Below, piece by piece: positions 45,301 through 55,638 of a DNA stretch of 64,000 nucleotides. Position 1 is the first letter of the stretch. Every line of letters starts with the position of its first letter. A program made the position numbers and the translations under genes. This DNA comes from Undaria pinnatifida (taxonomy: Eukaryota; Sar; Phaeophyceae; Laminariales; Alariaceae), in NCBI GenBank assembly GCA_012845835.1, contig JABAKD010000019.1, positions 12,169,344 to 12,233,343 on the forward strand, written 5' to 3'. A model generated the notes under the pieces. That model was given only the letters and a program-made list of their open reading frames with translations, did no database searches and was not told the origin of the DNA.

Positions 45301-48300
45301 CCTGTGTGTGAGGAAGTTGTGTGTGTGTTTGCGGTAAGTAGTTATCGGCGGCGGTGCGACGTGTGCATCTGCATCATCGCCCCCCCGGGGAATGCACTGT
45401 AGCCTACCCTCGCACGCGCGAGACGCACTCGTCCAGGTGTACAGTATACGCCGCGTGTGTTTGAAGGTCGTCCCACGTTAACGGCAGCTCGTCGTTAACT
45501 CTACGGGGGTTTTCGTTCCGTGCCGGGCGTAATGTTTTTCCCGCCGCAGGTCGTCCGCCGTAATCTTCGCATCTTCGGCCAGCAAGCAGGGGGGCTCCGC
45601 CAAAGCAGTGGACTACGAAGGTATGAAACCGCGCGGCGCATCGAGTCGGAATATTGTGGGTATTTACGGTACGTGCGTGTAGCTGCAAGCACGGACGGGT
45701 TCTAATGCCACACTTGGAACAGATGTCTGCGTATGTGTGGGTGATATTGGACAAGTCCACCGGTATAGAGACTGGTGTTTTGATTGGCGAATAGGCCTTA
45801 TGGTCCCCCCACATGCTGCCGGCAGAGGCTGTGTGCAGCTGCAGGTGAGGTAGAAGATTCACTCGGATCAGAGCGCGGCACGCACCAGAGCGAAGCTCGC
45901 CCCCCCCCGCCCTCTCATTATTTCACAAGCCTTGACGGATCGATTGACTGACAACTGACGGCTGGCCGACCGATCATGCGCAACAGCGTTGCTTTTGAGC
46001 GCTTGTTAAGATAACCCACTGGATTCATTCTACAATCGGGAAATATACTGTACCTAAGGCTCCTCACCGGAGGAAGCTCTACAATGCTCCTCTAAAAAAC
46101 GGACACGCTCAACCCCTTAACAAATGGAAACCCTTTTTTTTTGAAAATTTTACTCGAAATTAGTATAGGGAGGGATTTCGGGGCTCTCAAGGGGTTAAGT
46201 AGTGCCACCCGATAAATAGTTCCACATGGTCTAGGTATACATCGAATGGTATTGTAAAAACGCCTTTTGGTGTTCCAACGCTGTAGGGTATTGCTGCGCA
46301 GCTGAGGAGCCCTGCCAGGCAAAAAAAGCTTGGCCAAAAAGATTGTCCCCCCTACACGTGCCTCACTGTAAGGCGTTTTTGTGGCGGAGTCTTGTAGTTG
46401 TTTGGCGAATCAGCAGGACGTTGTTAACGCGGCCAAAGCGTTCCTGCAGGGGAAGGTGCCCCCCCCCCCCTCCCCCTCCCTCCTTGTTTCGAACCCCCTG
46501 ACGGGACGAGTGCCCGGACCTGACAACGGTCGATCGGTCAAAATTGATAGTGGGTTTGCGCGTTTCTTGGATTGGCCGCTGAAATATGCGTTTGTTGTGC
46601 ATGGGTTGTCGGCAGGATTGTTGTTGTGGCTAAATCATGCTTCGAGGCGAATGTGCCGCCCCCCTCCCCCTCTTTATTTCGAAACCCTTGATGGGGCGAT
46701 TAACTGACAATACTCACGGCTGGCCGATCGATCAAACGCAAACAGCGGTACTTTTTTAGGGTTTCTCAGATCACCGTTTTCGAGGCGTTTTTTTGCGCGG
46801 GGCGTTGGCCACCTTGTTGACAAATCGGCAGGCGTTATTACCGTCGCGGAAGAGTTCGTAGAGGCGAAGGTGCCCCCCCCCCCGCCCCCTCTCCCCCACT
46901 TGGTTCGAAGCCCCTGAGGGATCGACCGACTGATAACTGACCACTGACCACCGATTGACTAGACGGGACAGCGGCAGATTTGAGTTTTCTTAGATAACCC
47001 ACTGCGAGGCGTTTTCTTTGCGGGGTGTTGGTTGCCCTTGATGAATCCGCAGGCGTCATTAACGTGGCAAAAGCTTGCCTGGAGGCAAAGGTGCCACGGC
47101 TGGTGGTCGTGTCGTCAGGAGGGGTGGCCAGCCCGGACTCGTCCATCTACAAGTTCCTCAACCTCTTTGGCGAGGTGGGTGTGCGCGGCTTTCGTCCCTC
47201 TAGCGGCGAGATCGCTGGCCTCAGACTGGTTGTTGGGGTGTGTGTATATGCCTGGTGTTCGCTGCTGTAGTCCCTCTTACAGTGTTACCGATCTCCTCAG
47301 GGGTGGTTTGTTGGCGGTTGTGTATATTACGGGTGTGCGCCGCTTTCGCCTCTCTTGCAGAATTACCGCTGGCCTCACACTGTTATTTTAATTGGTTGTG
47401 TTTATTCTAGGTGTGTGTTCAGCGCGTAGGTGAAACTAACACGTTACGATAGAGGAGGTGCACCACTTTTTTCTAATACTACCCCTCGATTTGGGGAGCT
47501 TAAGCCCTCTCCCAGAACGTAATTTTTGAGAAAAATAAAACTTCTACAGTACCGGATGGCAAATCCCATAGCCTAGGTACACAGAATCATCATATGCAAA
47601 AATAAAATAAAATGTCGTGGTTTCGACGACTTTGGGTTGAGGAGCCTCGTCATTCAGAAACCTTTTCAGACAAAGAGTGCTACGTCTATGGTAGCAAGCG
47701 TCGAAATATGGGTGCAGGTGTTTGCATTTGTTGTGCTTGATGTTGCAGTAGAGTGCCGATGGCGCTTTTGACTGTTTTTTAGCATGTGTAATAGGTGTGT
47801 TAGTGTTATGGTGTATTCTGAATGCGTTGCTTGTGCTTTTGTGTTTGTGCGGGCGTGCTTGTGTTTCTGTGTGTGCCGCATTTCTTTGTACGTTTCTGTG
47901 TGTACGCATACTAAGTATGTATTGTATGCGAATGTATCTGTGTCGTATGTTGGGTTGTTTTCTTGTTTGAGTACAAGTGTTTAGCAGGTGAGCTTGGCTT
48001 GCGTGGCGTTACCTTGACCCAATATGGTACATTGCACACCGGGTACTGCAGTATGTGTGTTTCTTGTACCAGGCGTCGGCCGATTTCACCCTCGAAGGGC
48101 GTTATGAGCACGTCCTATGTTTCCACCTTTTTTCTTGGTAGGGCGGATACGTCGAATGCCCCTTGTAATTGCTCACTACCATAATATCTATGCAAAACAA
48201 CCACATCGAACAGGATGACTGGAGGCCTCGCAACGCTCCTTTTCTATCACCGGGTTTCGAGGTTTGCGATTGTTCTGCACCACCGCCATGGTATTCCCCT

Positions 48301-51300
48301 GCCTTTCTTGACGCAGTTCTCGCTGCTGATGTCACGTTGACAAATTCTTACTTGTCCTGGCCATATTGCACGACGTAGAGTATGAAGGTGTCAAGGAGGC
48401 GCGTACAAAGCGTCGCTCGCCACGACTGGGCAGGTCCCCGTGTACGCCAATGTTGACCAACAGAAATATTCGCGTCGCTTAGTCTCCAATTTCCCGCGTC
48501 GCCTTATCGTCTTCCGCCGCTTTCCTGCGTTTTCGGCCGGTCTTGGCGGGTGAAAACCACGGATAACTAACTTCCCGCGAAACGAAACGGAATGTCAACC
48601 ATGGCGGGGGGGCGTCGCCGAATATCCTTGGACCGCGCGCAGATAATGTCGTGGAAGATACGAGGGGAGGATGAGGTGGGTGGTGTAAACGGTAAGGGCT
48701 ACGATCGATTTCATTTTGCTATGGTCGCCTGGTTGCTGGGTTCTTTTGTTGATGCGTTGTCGGGCTGTTTGATTGGTTTGACCGTTTCCCCCCGCTGCGG
48801 TGTGTATGTTATGTATACATCTTACCGGCTACCAATCGAGACCGTGGACGACACTACCTTCCTTCGATTCGCTCAATGGCGCGCGGTGAATCATGCGATT
48901 GGATGCTTCCGTACGTTCGAACGGTAAAAGGAAAGTTGCAAGTGTCTCTGGCGCACGGGTGGGGTGATCGCTTGGCCGAACCCGACGCGATACGGCTGTC
49001 GTACGTCCAAGCTGTTGCCCATTGAGCGCCAATCGAGGTTGCGATTACGATGGTATTCGTGCTTCGTCTAGGCCGTGTGAAGTATACAGTGTCTTAGACC
49101 CTGCGGCAGTCACACCAGTCCCTCACATTACCGACGCTTTGTGAGCAGTGTAAAAATGGATACTGTGAACACACGCTATTCTAACGCTAACGCTCCTCAC
49201 TGTGTGAGGAGCCCAAAACCAAAGTTTCGTGAAAAATGAACAATGCGCACCCCAATGAACAGCGTCATGACCTACGCACATATCGAAATATTATTGTAAA
49301 AAAATAAAATGATATTCCAACGACACTGGGTATAATATGTCAATCGATTATAATTACTGGTTGATGGGTATAATACAATTCGATGCGAGTCGACGAGAGA
49401 AGAAAGCGCTGAAGTCTTCTCGCGATAAGCACGGAAGCACGTACCGCAGTGGGGCAGGAGGAGAAGAACCTGCTCGGGGACCCTGGATCTGAGTTAGGTC
49501 TATTAGGGAAGGAGAAACAGAAAATACAAAGGGCGAAGATGGTAGATGGGATGAGCAACATAAATATAATAAGGGCTTTTCACGGGTCATGGCCCGACCC
49601 GCGGATCATGTCAGACGGTTATCAAATCTCGCGGGTCGAATGGGGTCGGTTCAGGAGGTGTTCGAAATATCACGGAACGGGACGGGTCGGGTCGGGTCGG
49701 GAGGTTTTCGGATATCGCGAGTCGGGACGGGTTATCCTGGCTCGACCTGACCCGTGAATACCCCTGAATAAAATACCGTCAGTCAGCACTAGTTCGGCCG
49801 AAACGTGCTACAATCAACCCCATTACGGTAGCAGCGCGTGTTTTGTGTATCGGGGCCACCGCTGCAGTGTGCCTGTGCGCGGCGTTCGCGCTTCCGGCGG
49901 CTTGTGTATGAAAAATATCCCCCCCTCGGTGAATGAAAAAAAGCCCACCGCCCAATGCAACTCCGATTTGTTTGCGCTTCTGACACTTCGTGAATGAAAA
50001 ACGGCCCCCCTCGGTGAATGAAAAAAAGCCCACCGCCCCATGCAACTCCGACTTGTTCCCTTTTCCCTTGTACCGCCTCTTCTTTCGCCCTTACGTTGCC
50101 CATCTTGCTACCTGATGCGCCTGACTGCCACTCTAAATCGTTCGAGAATAATATTCCGTGTTCATTTTTTTTACGCCATTGTTGTGTGAGGTTGATTTTC
50201 GTTTTCGTGTTATACCGTTGTTGAACTGTGGCTTTACAGCTTCGGTCCATGTATGCAGCGCAGGGGGCTGGCGCCGCGTGTCACTACACCATCGTTAGGC
50301 CTGGCGGTGAGCTCAGTAGCGAGGGACGTGTGCTACCGCGGTTGTTGTTTGTTCGTCGTTGTAGTTGTAGTTGTAGTTGTAGTTGTAGTTGTAGTTGTAG
50401 TTGTAGTTGTTGTTGTTGTTGTTGCTTATTCTGCCACATTAACTCACCGCCACAATCTAGTCTGTGGTCAGAGGACACGCTTCAATAGAATTCTGAACCC
50501 AGAGAATACCATACCTTCACAGGAACAAAAAGGAAGAAAGAAAACAAAGCAAAACACACATCTTACGCGGTGTCGTGGGTTGGCCGTACCTTGTGGGGAT
50601 CGTTCGATTGCTCGGGCGTGCTCGCTGAAAGTGAAAAAGTGAGGATCCCAAAACCTCCCGCACAACGAAATGATACCACCACATATTCTACTTCGTTGCC
50701 CGTCTCTGTTCGTTTCGATCACGCGAAGAAAACTCACACTAGAGGACTCGCCCCCAACGCGCGCCCCCCACATACGGGCCGCCCACGGTTTCACTGGATA
50801 GGTCTGACGTTGGATCCTCCAAGGGGCGTGACGGCGATCGAGCTGAACCAGGGGGACACGAAAAGCGGGCGCATCGCCCGATCCGACGTGGCTCGTGTGT
50901 GCGTCGAGTCCATCTACAGGTAGGGCTTCTATTATCACATGAAAGAGGCGTGCGATGATGGGGATAGTGCTTTTCATAGCTAGACCAGAACATTGCCGGA
51001 CTGACGGGACTCCTTGACTAGTATCTGGTATTGTACACTGACTACGTTATTAATACCTAATGTCGCCGGAATAGTACCATTTCGCGTTTTTTTTCTGTAA
51101 AAGCTCGCGGTAGGATTTGTTCATTATAATATTTTGTCATATATACCTGGTACGCGTTTTTTCACAAGAATATTTTTTCGCAGTAGGGTTGTTCGTCAAG
51201 TTTGTCGCACTGTCAGTTTCTCCGAATTCTGTGCGTCGGGGGTGAGGTGCGTAGAGAGCTCCTCAATGAGGAGTTCTCTGGGCCTTTGCGACTTTATAGG

Positions 51301-54300
51301 TGTTTACAGCAGTGCTGCACACGTTTTTTAGAATATCCGGTTGAAGACCCGAGTAGAGATAACACCAGGTAGAAAATCGGCCTATTTTGCGAAAAAAACA
51401 AATGCTGGGGAATTTGTGTGGGATCGCTTTCTTTTTTCAGTACAGCAGTAAAATACAAGATAAGACCAACTATGTTGGCTTGTCACCGGGGTGATCTTAA
51501 CACGAACACCACTACGGTTGTGCCTATAGTAAAGTAGCACGAGAAAAGGGCCCACGATTTTTCGATTTTTCCGCTTTAGGGTCTTATGCTGCGGACGTAG
51601 ACTCAATGCAGCAGACCGAGAAATTGCTTCCCACCCTGTTCTTCCTCCTTGGCGAACAAGGGTACGGTATGGCAGGGGGATGCTATCATACTCACTTCTA
51701 GGGCCTGTTTGTTTTTCAGCGGTTCAGGGTCGCTCGCGCCAGTGAGTGGGTGGCTACCGCTTTTTTTTTTTTTTTGTGATTTTCGGTCGCGCGATATGTA
51801 CCGCCATGTTTTATTTTTACAGTTTTTTTGGTAAATTAAAGTGTTTGTAAATGCACGATAGCTGTGAGATCGAAGATTTCGTGGCAGCTCTCTTTGCAAT
51901 CTGTGTGCAGTCGATACTCCGATCGCGCGCGTTACGGCGTGTGTATGTCGTCGTTAAGGACAAAGGTAGGCGACTTCTCTTAGCACCAGCACGCACCCGA
52001 AGGTCAACAGGGCGATGCGACGACGTTCGGTCTTGAATAATTTTTTGTAGCGGTGCCACGCTGCCCCAACAAAGTATACTTAACTCCGTTCTTGAGTGTC
52101 CCCAGCTCGGCAGCGAGAAAGGGGCTACCCTCCCCCGTCGTACCATTAATACCGCGCAATTTCTGGCATGAAATATCGCGCAGTAGACGCCATCTACGTG
52201 GAGTACCTGGTGCGCTTCCAGAACCCACCGTGCGGGTGTTGGTGTCATAGACGTTAAAATCGTGCTCCGTCGAGTGTATAATAGCCCCGCACTAATTTAA
52301 TCCTGTTTCATTTGGTGTTTTTTTTTTCATCGTCCCTGTCTGCTGTTCCCAGCTCTAAATCGGAAGACTGTACCCTGGAGTGCTACTACAAGGTGAATAA
52401 CGATATGCCGCTTCTTCCACTGCGATTGCTCGGGGGCGGTGTACGCTCTGCTAGAACGGCCGCCACTTTTTTTATGTTCCCTGTGCCTAGAGTTCGAGGT
52501 TGAGCTTTCGGCTCAGCTGATAGTTTGGTTGTAATTTTTTATGGCCATGGGTGGAATGATAGTTGTAACTGCTGTGCGCGGCGCTCTCGCGACTGGTTCG
52601 GGCATGCGAAGAAGCGTACCACGTTGAAGGAAAAAGCAGCTGCATTCTTGCGTGCCATCGCAGCCGGTCAAACGTTGTGCTTCGATGCCACGCCGAAAAG
52701 CACAGCCCGTTCTTGGCTGCATTACGTTTGCTTAGGCAAACGCCCCGCAATTGCTGCCGTCTACACACACTTCATTTTTGTGGTGCCCTGTCTTGGGCTA
52801 GCAATGGGCGGAACCCCGCACGCTGCAGGCATGACAACTCAAGATCCTTGCAGGTACCTGGGATTGGCTTTGCGGCCCGGCCGACTTGGGCGGGCGAGCC
52901 ATCCGACGGTAGGGTAGGAGTGCAGCATCAGTCATCAGATCAGTCCCTGAGGTCCTCACATGAGGAGCTCAATATCTCACTCAAAAATGATTTCGAAGGC
53001 TTTCGTTCGCACAACCCTACCAAGCTTCTACGCCTTACGTAGTCCTATTAATAGGTAGTCCTAATACAACATGTAGGTCTGTACTCACTCGTGAAATTGC
53101 TTAATGACTAACCGGTAGTTCCTCACGTGAGGAGTTCAATCGGACAGGTACATTATTAATTAATCCAACAACTGCAACCCCTACTGTGGGCATTGTTCTC
53201 AAGTGCTTTGCCTTGTTAAACCCCGGGCCCCATCCGCTACTGCTGCCGCAGAATCGCCGCTGGCCTCGTTGTGCGAAAACAAACTTGTGGTTTTGTGATG
53301 TAAGTCTTTCGGGGAAGACAGATTCCTGTTTGACGTGAACTGTGCGACCCCAGACAAATGTTTTCAGAGGGGGTGGGATCTGTTTGGCACGGCTCTTGCG
53401 CGCATGTTTGCCGAGCGGGATCTGTATGGCACGATTATCACGTAACACCTCAAAACGGCAAATATGGGATCTATATGGTCTGTGTGACCTATAGGATCTG
53501 TATGATCTGTATGGTCTGTATGATCTACATGATCTGTATGGTCTATATGATCTAGATTGTGATCTATCCGATATGTAGACGGTTCCATGTGGTTGCTTCG
53601 GACACCTCAGTACGTCACAGCAAAGAAACGAGCGGCGGCACGCCCGTCCTTTTCGCTCGGATGAGTCGACGGTAACAGTATTCCGCAGGAGGGAGTTTAT
53701 TAACCGTTTTCGTTTTCGCAAGGGCATCCTTCGTGTACCTGGAGGTAGCAGTGTGAGCGTGAAGTAATTTATTAATGTGCGCATCCTAGAGAGACGATAT
53801 ACTGCAGTTGAGGGGAGATCCCCCCCTACGCTTCATGCGACTCGCCGAACACCTCACGGCGCTTCGCGCTTGGTGCACGCGATGTCTGCCTGGTCGGTGA
53901 AAACACGACATGCTCCGTCACGACATTGTGGGAGTGCAAACGGCAAAGGTCTTGAAGACTACGGCTATGTGTGAAAATAACACATCCCCCCCCCCCACTC
54001 CCGCCGCTTTTTTGTTTTTTTGCTCGGCCGCTCATTTTTCCCCAGGATACGGGGAAAACCCTGGAGGCGGTGGGTCTCTCCAACATCTTAAAAAAGACGT
54101 GAGTCACTTGAGTCGTGTACATTTTCAGGATGCTGTTGTACCCCTCTTTCTGCTTTTTCGCTAGAAACAGAAATATGAGATTGTACATTTCAGGTATTTT
54201 ATAAATATATTTCAAGGACGTCAGCCGTGAGTTCGACGAATTCGTTCGGCAAAAAGGAAGTTTGTTTTGTTTTTGTTCTTGTTTTTTTCTCCTCACTGAT

Positions 54301-55638
54301 GCTTTCCAGCTGCTGGTCAAGACGTGGCCACAGGTGTCGCCCCTTCTCTCCCCCCCCTCCTGCCCGGCACGTGCGACAATTTCTATTGCGCAGAGGCTTC
54401 GTTCAGCATTCCTAACACTCGTCGATTTTCACCCGTTTTTTTGCCAACTACTGCTCTCGCGCTTTCCGTGAGTCTAATTTTTTAAACAAGAAAAATTCAA
54501 AACAAAAAGAAGAAAACTTCGAATGCGAATATGCACTCGGGGGGACTGGAACCAGCGAAATCGACCTTAGTGGTTACGGGGTTAACCCAGTAGACCGCCG
54601 GGGACGCTGGGAGTGTGGTTATGGGGCTCTGAGAAAAATCTAGGGTGGCACTAGTTCCGCGGTCCTGCTACAGTAGGGTTTTGTTGCGTTCGCGCAGGGC
54701 TACATCATGGTTCCCCCCCCCCGCCTTCCACTGGTCGTTAGGGTATTGCGCTGTCCTCCCTTCTGATACGCCCTGCCCTCGTGTACCCCGAGTGAATTGC
54801 GTCGGTACCTCTGGCGACGGTCAGTGCTTCCCGTTGTCCTTTCTTCCTGCAACGTAATAGCCCCCATTACGTCTCATGCTTCCACACGTCGGACAGATCA
54901 TCATGTAGATAATCTACGGTGCATCCCGTATTTGCCGTTATGATATATTATGCTGGATCTGTATCTCTCTCGAGTACAGATCCACCCCGGGAAACGTGTG
55001 CTAGAACGTACAGATCGCACCGCACCCACCGGGTAACATGAGCTAGACTGTACAGATCTTTCCTGAAATATCTAGATCATCAAGTAGGGACCAGCGATCT
55101 CTGTCGGCGGTGTGTATGTTTTTTGACACAGGGACGAGGGAGTATAACATGTGGGCACCGAAAGCACGTGTGACTCCTTGGACGACAACCAAAACCATTA
55201 TGTCTCACAAAACTTGCCGCCTGAACCATAACACCCGTAACTACTCATCATGTGTCAAACAACCTCCAAGCCCCCCCTCCCCTGAACGCGATGCCTTCCT
55301 GGTCGGTGAAAACCAGACGTGCTCCGTCCCGGCATTGTATGTAGGGATGCGCCTGTCTATGGCCACACGACTATCGCTATGCACGAAATGAGTACCCCTT
55401 CGCACACCCTGCACGCGATGTCTGCCTGGTGAGTGAAACCCTACGTGCGCCGTCCCGGCATTGATGTAGGGACGCTATGGCTATGCATGACATAAGTCCC
55501 CCCCCCCCTCCCCCAAACACGATACCATCCGTCGCGTCGCGTCTGCATGGCAGGGACGGGGGAGTACAACACTTGGGCACCGAAAGCACGGGCGACTCCT
55601 GGGATGCCATCTTTTCGGGGTTGAAGCGCGACGCGTAG
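39313..55638 (+). CDS. NAD(P)-binding atypical SDR (NmrA-like), putatively plastid-targeted, 394 aa
   Basis: Ten exons: 39313-39778, 44506-44635, 45550-45620, 47053-47174, 48643-48675, 50240-50306, 50802-50919, 52353-52392, 54046-54098, 55554-55638. Every junction is GT-AG and phases agree (total 1185 nt). Residues 1-25 are a signal peptide ending VVPA before WSW; residues to about 100 are Ser/Thr/Arg-rich, as in plastid transit peptides; LRVGASLAVIAPVLGVAA may be a second hydrophobic targeting or membrane segment. Rossmann motif VTVLGAGGKTGRECVEYL starts at about 133. Later landmarks: SSAVIFASSASKQGG, RLVVVSSGGV, YTIVRPGGLTLDPPRG, IELNQGDTKSGRIARSDVA, and the terminal GDSWDAIFSGLKRDA. Family members bind NAD(P) and act as reductases or as structural/regulatory plastid proteins; the substrate is unknown. 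Exon 5 is a 33-nt microexon. Introns total over 15 kb and host several mobile elements. Confidence 0.9.
40517..42439 (+). CDS. Cysteine-rich protein of unknown function, nested in SDR intron 1 (incomplete model)
   Basis: Three coding stretches. (a) Frame from about 40549 to donor 40862 with PCPSKGCDGFLIARNRK, AVCDTCRS and VCDWCDADTCD, a Cys arrangement suggesting metal binding. (b) Exon 41890-42057 (KPCEAAAEGRQVGED, IKVGDFLKKAGDHLLDIH). (c) Terminal exon 42335-42439 ending SKQACMLLRKQC and TGA. Exons b and c join in phase 0. Exon a ends in phase 1, so a small exon between a and b is missing or a belongs elsewhere. No ATG is seen in frame a. Its possible acceptor at 40548 has a phase compatible with SDR exon 1, so alternative splicing from that exon is possible but untested. 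No family recognised. Confidence 0.5.
40885..41420. repeat. Intronic tandem repeat, 120-150 bp units
   Basis: About four diverged units with the shared pieces GCAGTGACGC, TTTCTTTTTCATACGTAC, GTACGACTACGAGTACGG and CAGTCC(C)GTCATCGGGGT, between cysteine-rich exons a and b. Confidence 0.8.
42440..44246. other. Rest of SDR intron 1, no gene supported
   Basis: Frames at 43238-43444 (with KHSVQNVTKYIVGDFSSEFN after a CAG) and 43474-43926 look weakly coding but end in stops without matching splice sites. They may be relics. Confidence 0.4.
44247..44372 (+). repeat. Copy of dispersed repeat family 2
   Basis: Contains GTGCACGCGATATCTGCC, AAAACCCGACGAGC and GGAATGCGAGGGCCAATGGT and ends in a C-run, 130 bp before SDR exon 2. 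Confidence 0.7.
44760..45176 (+). pseudogene. Ty3/gypsy integrase relic
   Basis: Pieces of a retrotransposon integrase lie in different frames: HLGVTRTVRMLAR, then FWWIGMDVSARWWIRRCVHC (zinc-binding end with CVHCQ), VDYFGPLPL (first catalytic Asp), then VTDRFSRRADMFAV and WGCPVTLLSDDG (second Asp). Frame changes near 44812 and 45015 and a stop at 45174, before the catalytic Glu, show it is dead. It lies in SDR intron 2. Confidence 0.85.
46417..46460 (+). pseudogene. Copy a of the start of SDR exon 4
   Basis: Acceptor CAG, then a reading VVNAAKAFLQGKVP against VINVAKACLEAKVP. One extra base near the start shifts the phase relative to exon 3. It then runs into a C-run. Confidence 0.85.
46616..46657 (+). 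pseudogene. Copy b of the start of SDR exon 4
   Basis: Acceptor GGCAG, then VVVVAKSCFEANVP in the exon-4 phase, followed by a C-run. The most diverged of the four at DNA level upstream of the acceptor. Confidence 0.78.
46832..46873 (+). pseudogene. Copy c of the start of SDR exon 4
   Basis: Acceptor GGCAG, then VITVAEEFVEAKVP in the correct phase, followed by a C-run and no donor close by. It is 221 bp upstream of the real exon. Confidence 0.85.
47428..47703. mobile_element. MITE of dispersed family 4
   Basis: Right end (complement) CGACGCTTGCTACCATAGAC matches the left end of the better copy at 57928-58199; the left end has ACGATAGAGGAGGTGCACCAC. It carries AGGCTCCTCA next to TTTCTGAATGACGAGG in complement. 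Lies in SDR intron 4. Fragments: 23650-23730, 27490-27600, 55690-55930. Confidence 0.65.
49571..49766. mobile_element. hAT-type MITE (196 bp), relative of the 30610 element
   Basis: Ends AAGGGCTTTTCACGGGTCA and (complement) CAGGGGTATTCACGGGTCA, flanked by AATATAAT (49563-49570) and AATAAAAT (49767-49774), 7 of 8 matching. The interior has GGGTCGGGTCGGGTCGG units like the long element. Lies in SDR intron 5. Confidence 0.85.
50360..50424. repeat. (GTAGTT)n/(GTTGTT)n microsatellite
   Basis: Hexanucleotide then trinucleotide repeat 54 bp after the donor of SDR exon 6. Confidence 0.95.
51851..51945 (+). repeat. Copy of dispersed repeat family 1
   Basis: One of the longest copies: AGCTGTGAGATCGAAGATTT, then CTTTGCAATCTGTGTGC and ATACTCCGATCGCGCGCG. 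It lies in SDR intron 7. Confidence 0.75.
53453..53576. repeat. ATGATCTGTATGGTCT-type tandem repeat
   Basis: Imperfect 10-bp units (GTATGATCT/GTATGGTCT) in SDR intron 8; they resemble the interior of family-3 MITEs. Confidence 0.85.
53831..53998 (+). repeat. Dispersed repeat family 2, most complete copy
   Basis: About 165 bp: starts CTTCATGCGACTCGCCGAAC, then CACGGCGCTTCGCGCTTGGT, GATGTCTGCCTGGTCGGTGA, a GACATTGTGGGAGTGC segment and ACTACGGCTATG, ending in a C-run. Other copies: 1176, 5159, 9236, 9852, 44247, 55283 and 55408. They always border long C or G runs. It may be a SINE or MITE; no Pol III boxes or clear inverted ends were found. Confidence 0.75.
54541..54606 (-). mobile_element. 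tRNA-derived SINE-like fragment
   Basis: Minus strand: GCGGTCTACTGGGTTAA (A-box-like), then GGTCGATTTCGCTGGTTCCAG (B-box-like), then CCCCCCGAGTGC. The tRNA stems are imperfect. It lies in SDR intron 9. Confidence 0.5.
54900..55110. mobile_element. Family-3 MITE copy, degenerate
   Basis: Contains GTACAGATCCACCCCGGGA, CACCGGGTAACATGAGCTAG and ATCTAGATCATCAAGTAGGG in the same order as the 7677 copy. The termini are worn. Confidence 0.6.
55132..55188 (+). pseudogene. Decayed copy of SDR exon 10 start
   Basis: A CACAG acceptor followed by about 57 bases matching the start of exon 10 (shared TGGGCACCGAAAGCACG). The copy has TAA in the exon-10 frame and lacks the GDSWDAIF end. It lies 422 bp upstream of the real exon. 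Confidence 0.9.
55283..55510 (+). repeat. Two tandem copies of dispersed repeat family 2
   Basis: 55283-55400 and 55408-55510 both carry CGATG(C/T)CT(T/G)CCTGGT, CG(T/G)CCCGGCATTG and ATGTAGGGA, in direct orientation, between the decayed and real copies of SDR exon 10. Confidence 0.75.

Larger units (their letters stand above)
45895..47052 (+). repeat. Tandem array of intron-end plus exon-start units before SDR exon 4
   Basis: Units of about 200-220 bp share a GAGGCGTTTT-like start, a GGCAG or CGCAG acceptor, an exon-like piece ending AAGGTGCC, a C-run, then CTGACAACTGACGGCTGGCC-like sequence. The exon-like parts are at 46417, 46616, 46832 and the real exon at 47053. A tail-only unit lies at about 45895-46000. 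Confidence 0.88.

Noticed and set aside
48169-48378. Open frame in SDR intron 4
   Set aside because: Contains a coding-looking stretch (FLDAVLAADVTLTNSY) but no family match and no compatible splice sites.
52525-53042. Open frames in SDR intron 8 (with KEKAAAFLRAIAAGQ)
   Set aside because: Looks mildly coding, but no acceptor/donor pair fits the SDR phases and no family was recognised.
54310-54415. Alternative last exon of the SDR gene after CAG at 54310
   Set aside because: It fits the phase, but the 55554 exon gives the conserved GDSWDAIFSGLK terminus and also fits the phase, so it is preferred.
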